A stretch of 64,000 bases of DNA from Colletes latitarsis (lineage: Eukaryota; Arthropoda; Insecta; Hymenoptera; Colletidae). The stretch is taken from NCBI RefSeq assembly GCF_051014445.1, contig NW_027488370.1, positions 14,694,001 to 14,758,000 on the forward strand, written 5' to 3'. Position 1 is the stretch's first letter, and the number at the start of each line of letters is the position of its first letter. The position numbers and the translations under genes were made by a program. Positions 10,145 through 24,200 of the stretch are shown in pieces. Under the pieces are notes generated by a model. The model was not told the origin of the DNA. It saw only the letters and a list, made by a program, of their open reading frames with translations, and searched no databases.

Positions 10145-13100
10145 ATATTAATCGAAACCAGGTTTAATTGACTGTATCAGTGTGGTACCACATTACTGCG
10201 TGATCCAAACCAAAAAAAGCCCAGAATCTGGCCAACAAGAACGAGAAATATGCGAAAGTATGAGCCTGATGAGGGCATATCCCAGGCCTGGCCTAGACCT
10301 AACATGAGTTATCCTCTAAAATATTGATCGAAACTAGGTTTAATGGACTGTTTCAGTGTGGTAACACATTACCACGTGATCGACACCAGAAAAAATGCGG
10401 GATCTGTTCAACAAGTGTGTGAAGAAAGCGAAAGCATGAGTCTGATGAGGGCAAATCCAAGGCCTAACCTAGACCTAACATGCGTTATCCTCTAAAACAA
10501 TGATCGAAACCAGGTTTAGTGGACTGTTTCAGTGTCGTACCGCATTACTACGTGATGGAAAACAAAAAAGGCCCAGAATCTGGCCATCAAGTATGAGAAA
10601 TATGCGAAAGTATGAGCCTGATGAGTGCAAATCCCAGACCTAGCCTAAACCTAGTAAGCGTTATCCACAAAAATATTGTTCGAAACCAGGTTTAATGGTC
10701 TGTCTCAGTATGGTAACATATTACCACGTGTTCCAAACCAGAAAAAGTCCAGTATCTGGTCAACGAGTATGCGAAATATTCGAAAGTATGAGCCTGATGA
10801 GGGCAAATCCTTGACCTAACCCAGACCTAACATGCGTTATCCTCTAAAATATTTATCGAGACCAGGTTGAATTGACTGTTTCATTGTGGTACCACACTAC
10901 TACGTGATCCAAACCAGAAAAAGCCCAGAATCTGGACTTCAAGTATGAGAAATATGCGAAAGTATGAGCCTGATGAGTGCTAATCCCAGACCTATCATAG
11001 ACCTAACATGCGTTATCCTCTAAAATATTGATCGAAACCTGGTTTAATGGACTCTTTCAGTGTGGTACCACATTACTACGTGATCTAAACCAAAAAAAGC
11101 CCACAATCTGGCCATCAAGTATGAGAAATATGCGAAAGTATCAGCCTGATGAGAGCAAATCCCAGACCTAACCTAGACCTAACGTGCGTTAACTTCTAGA
11201 ATATTGATCGAAACCATGTTTAATGGTCTGTTACAGTGTGGTAACACATTACCACGTGATCCACACCAGAAAAAATGCGGGATCTGTTCAACAAGTGTGT
11301 CAAGAAAGCGAAAGCATGAGTCTGATGAGGGCAAATCCAAGGCCTAACCTAGACCTAACATGCGTTATCCTCTAAAACATTGATCGAAACCAGGTTTAGT
11401 GGACTGTTTCAGTGTGGTACCATATTACTACGTGACCGAAACCAAAAAAAGTCCAGAATCTGGGCATCAAGTATGAGAAATATGCGAAAGTATGAGCCTA
11501 ATGGGTGCAAATCTCAGACCTAGCATAGACCTAACATGCGTTATCCTCTATAATATTGATCGAAACCAGGTTTAATGGTCTGTTTCAGTACGGTAACATA
11601 TTACCACGTGGTCCAAACCAGAAAAAACCTAGAATCTGGCCAACAACTACGTGAAAAATGCGAAATTATGAGACTGAAGAGTGGAAATCCCAGACCTAAT
11701 GCAGACGTAACATGCGTCATCCTCTAAATTATTTATCGAAACCAGGTTTAATGGACTGTTTCAGTGTGGTGCCACATTACTACGTGATCCAAACCAGAGA
11801 AAATCCGGGATCTGTTCAACAAGTGTGTGATGAATGCGAAAGGTTGAGAGTCTGATGAGGGCAAATCCAAGGCCTAACCTAGACCTAACATGCGTTATCC
11901 TCTAAAATATTGATCGAAACCAGGTTTAATTGACCGTTTCAGTGTGGTACCACATTACCATGTGATCCAAACCAGTAAAAGTCCACGATCTGGCCAACAA
12001 GTATGAGAAATATGCGAAAGTATTACCCTCATGAGGGCAAATGACAGACCTAACCCAGACCTAACATGCATTATCCTTTGTAATGTTGACCCAGACTAGG
12101 TTTAATTGACTGTTTCAGTGTGGTACCACATTACCATGTGTTCCAAACCAGAAAAAGTCCAGTATCTGGTCAACGAGTATGCGAAAAATTCGAAAGTATG
12201 AGCCTGATGAGGGCAAATCCTAGACCTAACCCAGACCTAACATGCGTTATCCTCTAAAATATTGATCGAAACCAGGTTTAATGGACTGTATCAGTGTGGT
12301 ACCACATTACTACGTGATCCAAACCAAAAAAAGGCCACAATCTGGCCATCAAGTATGAGAAATATGCGAAAGTATGACCTTGATGAGAGCAAATCCCAGG
12401 CCTGTCCTAGACCTAACATGAGTTATCCTCTAAAATATTGATCGAAACCAGGTTTAATGGACTGTTCCAGTGTGATACCACATTACTACGTGATCCAAAC
12501 CTGTGAAAGCCCAGGATCTGTTCAAGAAGTATGTGAAGAACGAGGAAGTATGAGACTGATGAGGGCAAATCCCAGACCTAATCCAGACCTAACATGCGTT
12601 ATCCTCAAAAATATTGATCGAGACCAGGTTTATTCGACTGTTTCAGTGTGGTACCACATTACTACGTGATCCAAACCAGAAAAAGACCAGAATCTGGCCA
12701 TCAAGTATCAGAAATATGCGAAAGTATGAGCCTGATGAGAGCAAATCCCAGACTTAACCTAGACCTAACGTGGGTTAACTTCTAAAATATTGATCGAAAC
12801 CAGGTTTAATGGTCTGTTACAGTGTGGTAACTCATTACCACGTGATCCATACCAGAAAAAATCCGGGATCTGTTCAACAAGTGTGTGAAGAAAGCGAAAG
12901 CATGAGTCTGATGAGGGCAAATCCAAGGCCTAACCCAGACCTAACATGCGTTATCCTCTAAAACATTGATCGATACCAGGTTTAGTGGACTGTTTCAGTG
13001 TGGTACCACATTACTACGTGATCCAAACCAAAAAAAGCCAAGAATCTGGACATCAAGTATGAGAAATATGCGAAAGTATGAGCCTGATGGGAGCAAATCC

Positions 13101-16100
13101 CAGACCTAGCATAGACCTAACATGCGTTATCCTCTAAAATATTGATCGAAACCAGGTTTAATGGTCTGTTTCAGTGTGTTACCGCATTACTACATGATCC
13201 AAACCAGAAAAAACCCAGGATCTGTTCAACAAGTATGTGAAGAATGCGAAAGTATGAGTCTGATGAGGGCAAATCACAGACCTAACCCAGACCTAACATG
13301 CGTTATCCTCTAAAACATTGATCGAAACCAGGTTTAGTGGACTGTTTCAGTGTGGTACCACATTACTACGTGATCCAAACCAAAAAAAGTCCAGAATCTG
13401 GCCATCAAGTATGAGAAATATGCGAAAGTATGACCCTGATGAGAGCAAATCCCAGACCTAGCATAGACTTAACATGCGTTATCCTCTAAAATATTGCTCG
13501 AAGCCAGGTTTAATGGTCTGTTAGAGTGTGGTAACTCATTACCACGTGATCCATACCAGAAAAAATCCGGGATCTGGCCAACAACTACGTGAAAAATGCG
13601 AAATTATGAGACTGATGAGGGCAAATCCAAGGCCTAACCCAGACCTAACATGCGTTATCCTCTAAAACATTGATCGATACCAGGTTTAGTGGACTGTTTC
13701 AGTGTGGTACCACATTACTACGTGATCCAAACCAGTGGAAGCCCAGGATCTGCCCAACAAGAATCAGAAATATGCGAAAGTACGGGCCTGACGGGAGCAA
13801 ATCCCATTCCTAACCTAGGCCTAACATGTGTTATCCTCAAAAATATTGACCGAAACCAGGTTTAGTGGACTGTTTCAGTGTGGCACATTACTGCGTGATC
13901 CAAACCAGAAAAAACCCAGGATATGTACAACAAGTATGTGAAACATGGGAAAGTATGACCCTGATGAGGGCAAATCCCAGACGTATCCCAGACCTAACTT
14001 GCGTTGTCCTCTAAAATATTGATGGAACCCAGGTTTAATTGACTGTTTCAGTGTGGTACCACATTACTACGTGATCCAATCCAGAATACCCCAGGATCTA
14101 GCCATCAAGTATGAGAAATATGCGAAAGTACGAGCCTGATGAGAGCAAATCCCAGACCTATCTTAGACCTAACATGCGTTATCCTCTAAAATATTGATCG
14201 AAACCAGGTTTAATCGACTGTTTCAGTGTGGTAACACTCTACAACGTGATCCAAACCAGAAAAAGCCAGGGATCTGTTCAACAAGTATGTGAAAAATGCG
14301 AAAGTATGACCCTGATGAGGGCAAATCCCAGACCTATCCCAGACCTAACTTGCGTTGTCCTCTAAAATATTGGTGGAAACCAGGTTTAATTGACTGTTTC
14401 AGTGTGGTACCACATTACTACGTGATCCAAACCAGAAAAAACCCAGGACCTGTTCAACAAGTATGAGAAAAACGCGAAAGTATGAGCCTCATGAAGGCAG
14501 ATCCCAGACCTATCCCAGACATAACTTGCGTTATCCTCTAAAATATTGATCGAAACCAGGTTTAATTGACAGTTTCAGTGTGATACCACATTACTACGTG
14601 ATCCAATCCAGAAAAAGCCCAGGATCTAGCCATGAAGTATGAGAAATATGCGAAAGTATGAGCCTCACGAGGGCAAATCCTAGACCTAACCCAGACCTAA
14701 CATGCGTTATCCTCTAAAATATTTATCAAGACCAGGTTTTATGGTCTACTTCAGTGTGGTACCACATTACTACGTGATCGAAACCAGAAAAAACCCAGGA
14801 TCAGTTCAAGAAGTATGTGAAGAATGCGAAAGTATGAGCCTCATGAATGCAAATCCCTGACCTATCCCAGACATAACTTGCGTTATCCACTAAAATATTG
14901 ATCGAAACCAGGTTTAATTGACAGTTTCAGTGTGATACCACATTACTACGTGATCCAATCCATAAAAAGCCCAGGATCTAGCCATGAAGTATGAGAAATA
15001 TGCGAAAGTATGAGACTGACGAGGGCAAATCCTAGACCTAACCCAGACCTAACATGCGTTATCCTCTATAATATTTAACAAGACCAGGTTTAATGGTCTG
15101 CTTCAGTGTGGTACAACATTACTACGTGATCGAAACCAGAAAAAACCCAGGATCAGCTCAAGAAGTATGTGAAGAATGCGAAAGTATGAGACTGATGCAG
15201 GCAAATCCTAGACCTAACCTAGACATAACATGCGTTATCCTCAAAAATATTGATCGTAACCAGGTTTAATGGACTGTTTCAGTGTGGTACCACATTACTA
15301 CGTGATCCAAACCAGAAAAAACCCAGGATCTGTTCAAGAATTATGTGAAGAATGCGAAAGTATGAGAGTGATGCGGGCAAATCCAAGACCTAACCTAGAC
15401 ATAACATGCGTTATGATCTAATATATTGATCGAAACCATAGTCTAATGGACTGTTTCAGTGTGGTACCACATTATTACGTGATCCAAACCAGAAAAAACC
15501 CAGGATCTGTTCAACAAGTATGTGAAAAACGCGAAAGTATGAGCCTGTTGAGGGCAAATCTCAGACCTATCCCACACCTAATTTGCGTTGTCCTCTAAAA
15601 TATTGATGGAAACCACGTTTAAATAACTGTTTCAGTGTGGTACCACATTACTACGTGATCCAATCCAGAAAAAGTCCAGGATCTAGCCATCAAGGATGAG
15701 AAATATGCGAAAGAATGAGCCTGATGAGTGCAAATCCTAGACCTAACCCAGACCTAACATGCGTTATCCTCTAAAATATTTATCAAGACCAGGATTAATT
15801 GACTGTTTCAGTGTGGCATCACATTACTACGTGATACAAACCAGTGGAAGCCAAGGATCTGGCCAACAAGAATGAGAAATATGCGAAAGTACGAGCCTGA
15901 TGAGAGCAAATCCCAGACCTATCCCAGACCTAACTTGCGCTATCCTCTAAAATATTGATCGAAACCAGGTTTAATTGACTGTTTCAGTTTGGTACCACTT
16001 TACTACGTGATCCAAAGTAGAAAAAACCCTCGATCAGGTCAACATGTATGTTAAAACTGCGAAGGTATGACCCTGATTAGGGCAAATCCTAAACCTAACC

Positions 16101-19100
16101 CAGACCTAACATAAGTTATCCTCTAAAATATTTCTCAAGACCAGGATTAATTGACTGTTTCAGTGTGGCATCACGTTACTACGTGATCCAAACCAGTGGA
16201 AGCCCAGGATCTGGTCAACAAGAATCAGAAATATGCGAAAGTACGGGCCTGACGAGAGCAAATCCCAGACCTAACCTAGACCTAACATGTGTTATCCTCA
16301 ACAATATTGACCGAAACCAGGTTTAGTGGACTGTTTCAGTGTGGTACCACTTTGCTACGTGATCCAAACCTGTGAAAGCCAAGGATCCAGCCATGAAGTA
16401 TGAGAAATATGCGAAAGTATGAGCCTGACGAGAGCAAATCCTAGACCTATCCTAGACCTAACATGCGTTATCCTCTAAAATATTGATCGAAACCAGGTTT
16501 AATCGACTGTTTCAGTGTGGTAACACTCTAGAACGTGATCCAAACCAGAAAAAGCCAGGGATCTGTTCAACAAGTATGTGAAAAATGCGAAAGTATGACC
16601 CTGATGAGGGCAAATCCCAGACCTATCCCAGACCTAACTTGCGTTGTCCTCTAAAATATTGATGGAAACCAGGTTTAAATGACTGTTTCAGTGTGGTACC
16701 ACATTTCTACGTGATCCAAACCAGACAAAACCTAGGATCTGTTCAACAAGTATGTGAAAAACGCGAAAGTATGAGCCGGATGAGGGCAAATCCCCGACCA
16801 ATCCCAGACATAACTTGCGTTATCCTCTAAAACATTGATCGAAACCGGGTTTAATAGACTGTTTCAGTGTGTTACCACTTTACTACGTGATCCAAAGTAG
16901 AAAAAACCCTCGATCAGGTCAACATGTATGTCCAAATTGCGAAAGTATGACCCTGATTAGAGCAAATCCCAGGCCTAACCTAGACCTAACTTGCGTTATC
17001 CTATAAAATATTGATCGAAACCAGGTTCAATGGACTGTTTCAGTGTGGTACCACATTACTGCGTGATCCAAACGACGAAAAAACCTGGATCTGTACAACA
17101 AGTATGTGGAAAACGCGAAAGTATGAGCCTGATCAGGGCAAATCTCAGACGTATCCCAGACCAAACATGCGTTATCCTCTAAAATATTTATCAAGACCAG
17201 GTTTAATGGTTTGCTTCAGTGTGGTACCACATTACAACGTGATCGAAACCAGAAAAAACCCAGGATCTGTTCTAGAAGTATGTGAAGAATGCGAAAGTAT
17301 GAGACTGATGCGGGCAAATCCTAGACCTAACCTAGACATAACATGCGTTATCCTCTAAAATATTGATCGACACCAGGTTTAATCGACTGTTTCAGTGTGG
17401 TACCACATTACTACGTTATCCAAACCAGAGAAAGCCCAGAATCTGGCCATCAAGTATGAGAAATATGCGAAGGAATGAGCCTGATGAGGGCAAATCCTAG
17501 ACCTAACCCAGACCTAACATAAGTTATCCTCTAAAATATTTCTCAGGACCAGGATTAATTGACTGTTTCAGTGTGACGTCACGATACTGCGTGATCCAAA
17601 CCAGTGGAAGCCCAGGATCTGGTCAACAAGAACGTGAAATATGCGAAAGTATGAGCCTGACGAGAGCAAATCCCAGACCTGACCTAGACCTAACATGCGT
17701 TGTACTCTAAAATATTTATCGACACCAGGTTCAGTTTACTGTTTCAGTGTGGTACCACTTTGCTACGTGATCCAAAGCAGAAAAAACCATCGATCAGGTC
17801 AACATGTATGTTAAAACTGCGAAAGTATGACCCTGATGAGGGCAAATCCCAGACCTAACCTAGACCTAACATGTGTTATCCTCTGAAATAATAATCGAAA
17901 CCAGGTTTAATGGTCTGCTTCAGTGCGGTACCACATTACTACGTGATCCAAACCAGAAAAAACCCAGGATCTGCTCAACAAGTATGTGAAAAACGCGAAA
18001 GAATGAGCCTGATTAGGGCAAATCCCGGAACTATCCCAGACATAACTTGAGTTATCCTCTAAGATATTGATGGAAACCAGGTTTAAATGACTGTTTCAGG
18101 GTGGTACCACATTACTACGTGATCCAATCCAGAAAAAGTCCAGGATCTAGCCATCAAGTATGAGAAATATGCGAAAGTATGAGTCTGATGAGGGCAAATC
18201 CCAGGCCTAACCTAGACATAACATGCGTTATCCACAAAAATATTGACCGAAACCAGGTTTAGTGGACTGTTTCAGTGTGGTACCACAATACTGCGTGATC
18301 CAAACCAGGCAAAACCTAGGATCTGTTCAACAAGTATGTGAAAAACGCGAAAGTATGTGCCTGATGAGGGCAAATCCCAGACCTATCCCAGACATAACTT
18401 GCGTTATCCTCTAAAATATTGATCGAAACCAGGTTTAATGGTCTGCTTCAGTGTGGTACCTCTTTACTACGTGATCCAAAGCAGACAAAAACCCTCGATC
18501 AGGTCAACATGTACGTTAAAACTGCGAATGTATGACCCTGATGAGGGCAAATCCCAAGCCTAACCTAGACCTAACATGCGTCATCCTCTACAATATTTAT
18601 CAAGACCAGGTTTAATAGACTGTTTCAGTGTGTTACCACTTTACTACGTGATCCAAAGTAGAAAAAACCCTCGATCAGGTCAACATGTATGTTCAAATTG
18701 CGAAAGTATGACCCTGATTAGGGCAAATCCCAGGCCTAACCTAGACCTAACTTGCGTTATCCTCAAAAATATTGTTCGAAACCAGGTTTAATCGACAGTT
18801 TCAGTGTGGTACCACATTACTACGTGATCCACACCAGCAAAAACCCAGGATCTGTTCAACGAGTATGTGAAAATCGCGAAAGTATGAGCCTGATGAGGGC
18901 TAATCCCAGACCTATCCCACACCTAACTTGCGTTAACCTCCAAAATATTGATCGAAACCAAGTTTAGTTCACTGTTTAAGCGTGGTGCCACTTTACTACG
19001 TGATTCGAACCAGAAAAAACCCCAGGTTCTGTTCAACAAGTATGTGAAGTATGCGAAAGTATGAGTCTGATGAGGGCATATCTCAGGCCTAACCTAGACA

Positions 19101-21239
19101 TAACATGCGTTATCCTCTAGAATATTGATCGAAACCAGGTTTAGTGGACCGTTTCAGTGTGGTACCACATTACTACGTGATCCAAACCAAAAAAAACCCA
19201 GGATATGTTCAAGTATGTGAAAAACGCGAAAGTATGAGCCTGATGAGGGCAAATCCCAGGCCTATCCCAGACATAACTTGCGTTATCCTCTAAAATATTG
19301 ATCAAAACCTGGTTTAATGGACTGTTTCGGTGTGGTACCACTTTGCTACGTGATCCAAAGCAGAAAAAACCATCGATCAGGTCATCATGTATGTTAAAAC
19401 TGCGAAAGAATGACCCTGATGAGGGCAAATCCCAGACCTAACCTAGGCCTAACATGTGTTATCCTCTAAAATATTGATCGAAACCAGGTTTAACCGACTG
19501 TTTCAGTGTGGTACCACATTACTACGTGATCCAAACCAGAAAAAACCCAGGATCTGTTCAACAAGTATGTGAAAAACGCGAAATACTGAGCCTGATGAGG
19601 GCAAATCCCAGAACTAACCCAGACATAACTTGCGTTATCCTCTAGAACATTTATCAAGACCAGGATTAATTGACTGTTTCAGTGTGGCATCACATTACTA
19701 CGTGATCCAATCCTTTGGAAGCCCAGGATCAGGCCAACAAGAATGAGAAATATGCGGAAGTATGAGCCTGACAAGAGGAAATCCCAGACCTAACCTAGAC
19801 CTAACATGTGTTATCCTCTAAAATATTGATCGAGACCATGTTTAACCGACTGTTTCAGTGGGGTACCACATTACTACGTGATCCAAACCAGAAAAAACCC
19901 AGGATCTGTTCAACAAGTATGTGAAAAACGCGAAACACTGAGCCTGATGAGGGCAAATCCCAGAACTAACCCAGACATAACTTTCGTTATCCTCTAAAAC
20001 ATTTATCAAGACCAGGATTAATTGACTGTTTCAGTGTGGCATCACATAACTACGTGATCCAAACCATTGGAAGCCCAGGATCAGGCCAACAAGAATGAGA
20101 AATATGCGAAAGTATGAGCCTGACAAGAGCAAATCCCAGACCTAACCTAGACCTAACATGCGTTATCCTCTAGAATATTGATCGAAACCAGGTTTAGTGG
20201 ACTGTTTCAGTGTGGTACCACATTACTACGTGATCCAAACCAGAAGAAACCCAGGATATGTTCAACAAGTATGTGAAAAACGCGAAAGTATGAGCCTGAT
20301 GAGGGCAAATCCCAGGCCTATCCCAGACATAACTTGCGTTATCGTCTAAAATATTGATCAAAACCAGGTTTAATGGACTGTTTCGGTGTGGTACCACTTT
20401 GCTACGTGATCCAAAGCAGAAAAAACCATCGATCAGGTCATCATGTATGTTAAAACTGCGAAAGAATGACCCTGATGAGGGCAAATCCCAGACATAACCT
20501 AGACCTAACATGTGTTATCCTCTAAAATATTGATCGAAACCAGGTTTAACCGACTGTTTCAGTGTGGTACCACATTACTACGTGATCCAAACCAGAAAAA
20601 ACCCAGGATCTGTTCAACAAGTATGTGAAAAACGCGAAATACTGAGCCTGATGAGGGCAAATCCCAGACCTATCCCAGACCTAACATGCGTTATCCTCTA
20701 AAATATTGATCGAAACCAGGTTTAATGGACTGTTTCAGTGTGGTACCACATTAGTACGTGATCCAAACCAGAAAAAGCCAGGGATCTGTTCTACAAGTAT
20801 GTGAAAAATGCGAAAGTATGACCCTGATGAGGGCAAATCCCAGACCTATCCCAAACCTAACTTGCGTTATCCTATAAAATATTGATCGAAACCAGGTTTA
20901 ATTGACTGTGTCAGTGTGGTACCACTTTGCTACGTGATTTCAAAGCAGAAAAAAACATCGATCAGGTCAACATGTATGTTAAAACTGCGAAAGTATGAGC
21001 CTGATCAGGGCTAATCCCAGACCTATCCCAGACATAACTTGCGTTATCCTCTTAAATATTGATCGAAACCAGGTTTAATTGACTGTTTTAGTGTGGTACC
21101 ACTTTACTACGTGATCCAAAGCAGAAAAAACCCTCGATCAGGTCAACATGTATGTTAAAACTGCGAAAGTACGAGCCTGATGAGGGCAAATCCCAGACCT
21201 ATCCCGGGCATAACTTGAGTTATCCACTAAAATATTGAT

Positions 21240-24200
21240 CGGAACCAGGTTTAATTGACTGTTTCAGTGTGATACCACATTACTACGTGATCCAATCCAG
21301 AAGAAAGGCCAGGATCTGTTCAACGAGTATGTGAAGTATGCGAAAGTATGAGTCTGATGAGGGCAAATCCCAGGCCTAACCTAGACATAACATGCGTTAT
21401 CCTCTAAAATATTGATCGAAACCAGGTTTAATGGACTGTTTCAGTGTGGTACCACATTAGTACGTGAACCAAACCAGAAAAAGCGAAGGATCTGTTCAAC
21501 AAGTATGTGAATAACGCGAAAATATGACCCTGATGAGGGCAAATCCCAGACCTATCCCAGACCTAACTTGCGTTATCCTATAAAATATTGATCGAATCCA
21601 GGTTTATTTGACAGTTTCAATGTGGTACCACTTTGCTACGTGATCCAAAGCAGAAAACAACATCGATCAGGTCAACATGTATGTTAAAACTGGAAAAGTA
21701 TGACCCTGATGAGGGCAAATCTCAGACCTATCCCAGACCTAACTTACGATATCCTGTAAAATATTTATCAAGACCAGGTTTAATTGACTGTTTCAGTGTG
21801 GTACCACTTTGCTACGTGATCCAAAGCAGAAAAAACCATCGATCAGGTCAACATGTATGTTAAAACTGCGAAAGGATGACCCTGATGAGGGCAAATCCCA
21901 GACCTAACCTAGACCTAACATGTGTTATCCTCTAAAATAATAATCGAAACCAGGTTTAATGGTCTGCCTCAGTGTGGTACCACATTACTACGTGATCGAA
22001 ACCAGAAAAAACCCAGGATCCGTTCAACAAGTATGTGAAAAACGCGAAAGTATGAGCCTGACGAGGGCAAATCCTAGACCTTACCCAGACCTAACATGCG
22101 TTATCCTCTAAAATATTTATCGAGACCAGGTTTAATTGAATGTCTCAGTGTGGTACCACATTACTACGTGATCCAAACCAGAAAAAAACCAGGATCCGTT
22201 CAACAAGTATGTGAAAGACGCGAAAGAATGAGCCTGATGAGAGCAAATCCCAGACCTATCCCAGACATAACTTGCGTTAGCCCATAAAATATTGATCGAA
22301 TCCAGGTTTAATTGACTGTATCAGTGTGATACCACCTTGCTACGTGATCCAAAGCAGAAAAAACCCTCGATCATGCCAATATCTATGAGAAATATGCGAA
22401 AGAATGAGCCTGATGAGGGCAAATCCTAGACCTAACGCAGATCTAACATGCGTTATCCTCTAAAATATTTATCAAGACCAGGATTAATTGACTGTTTCAG
22501 TGTGGCATCACATTACTACGTGATCCAAACCAGTGGAAGCCCAGGATCTGGCCAACAAGAATGAGAATAATGCGAAAGTACGAGCCTCATCAGAACACAC
22601 CCCAGACCTAACCAAGACTTAACATGAATTTTTCTCTAAGATATTGATCGAAACCAGGTTTAATGGACCGTTTCGGTGTGGTACCACATTACTACGTGAA
22701 CCAAACCGGAAGAAACCCAGGATCTGTTCAGCAAGTATGTGAAAAACGCGGAAGTATGAGCCTGACGAGGGCAAATCCTAGACCTAACCCAGACCTAACA
22801 TGCGTTATCCTCTAAAATATTTATCAAGACCAGGTTTAATTGAATGTCTCAGTGTGGTACCACATTACTACGTGATCCAAACCAGAAAAAACCCAGGATC
22901 TAGCCATGAAGTATGAGAAATATGCGAAAGTATGAGCCTGACGAAGGCAAATCCCAGACCTATCCCAGGCATAACTTGTGTTATCCTCTAAAATATTGAT
23001 CGAAACCAGGTTTAACGGACTGTTTCAGTGTGGTACCACATTACTACGTGATCGAAACCAGAAAAAACCCAGGATCCATTCAACAAGTATGTGAAAAACG
23101 CGAAAGTATGAGCCTGATGAGGGCAAATCCCAGACCTATCCCAGACATAACTTGCGTTATCCTCAAAAATATTGATCGAAACCAGGTTTAATTGACTGTT
23201 GCAGTGTGGTACCACATTACTACGTGATCCAATCCAGAAGAAGCCCAGGATCTAGCCATGAAGTATGAGAAATTTGTCAAAGTATGACCCTGACGAGGGC
23301 AAATCCTAGACCTAACCCAGACCTAACATGCGTTATCCTCTAAAATATTTATCAAGACCAGGTTTAATTGAAAGTTCCAGTGTGGTACCGCATTACTACG
23401 TTATCCAAACCAGAAAAAGCCCCGAATCTGGCCATCAAGTATGAGAAATACGCGAAAGTACGTGCCTGATGAGAGCAAATCCCAGACCTATCCCAGACAT
23501 AACTTGCGTTATCCTCTAAAACATTGACCGAAACCAGGTTTCGTGGACTGTTTCAGTGTGGTACCACATTACTGCGAGATCCAATCCAGAAAAAAACTAG
23601 GATCTGTTCAACAAGTGTGTGAAAAATGCGAAAGTATGACCCTGATGAGGGCAAATCCCAGACCTATCCCAGACCTAACTTGCGTTATCCTATAAAATAT
23701 TGATCGAAACCAGGTTTAATGGTCTGCTTCAGTGTGGTACCACTTCACTACGTGATCCAAAGCAGAAAAAACCCTCGATCAGGTCAACACGTATGTTAAA
23801 ACTGCGGAAGTATGACCCTGATGAGGGCAAATCTCAGACCTATTCCAGACCTAACTTACGTTATCCTCTAAAATATTTATCAAGCCCAGGATTAATTGAC
23901 TGCTTCAGTGTGGCATCACATTACTACGTGATGCAAACCAGTGGAAGCCCAGGATGTGGCCAACAAGAATGAGAAATATGCGAAAGTACGAGCCTGATGA
24001 GAGCAAACCCCAGACCTAACCAAGACGTAACATGCGTTATCCTCAAAAATATTGATCGAAACCAGGTTTAATCGACTGTTTCAGTATGGTACCACATTAC
24101 TACTTTATCCAAACCAGAAAAAGCCCAGAATCTGGCCATCAAGTATGAGAAATATGCGAAAGAATGAGCCTGATGAGGGCAAATCCTAGACCTAACCCAG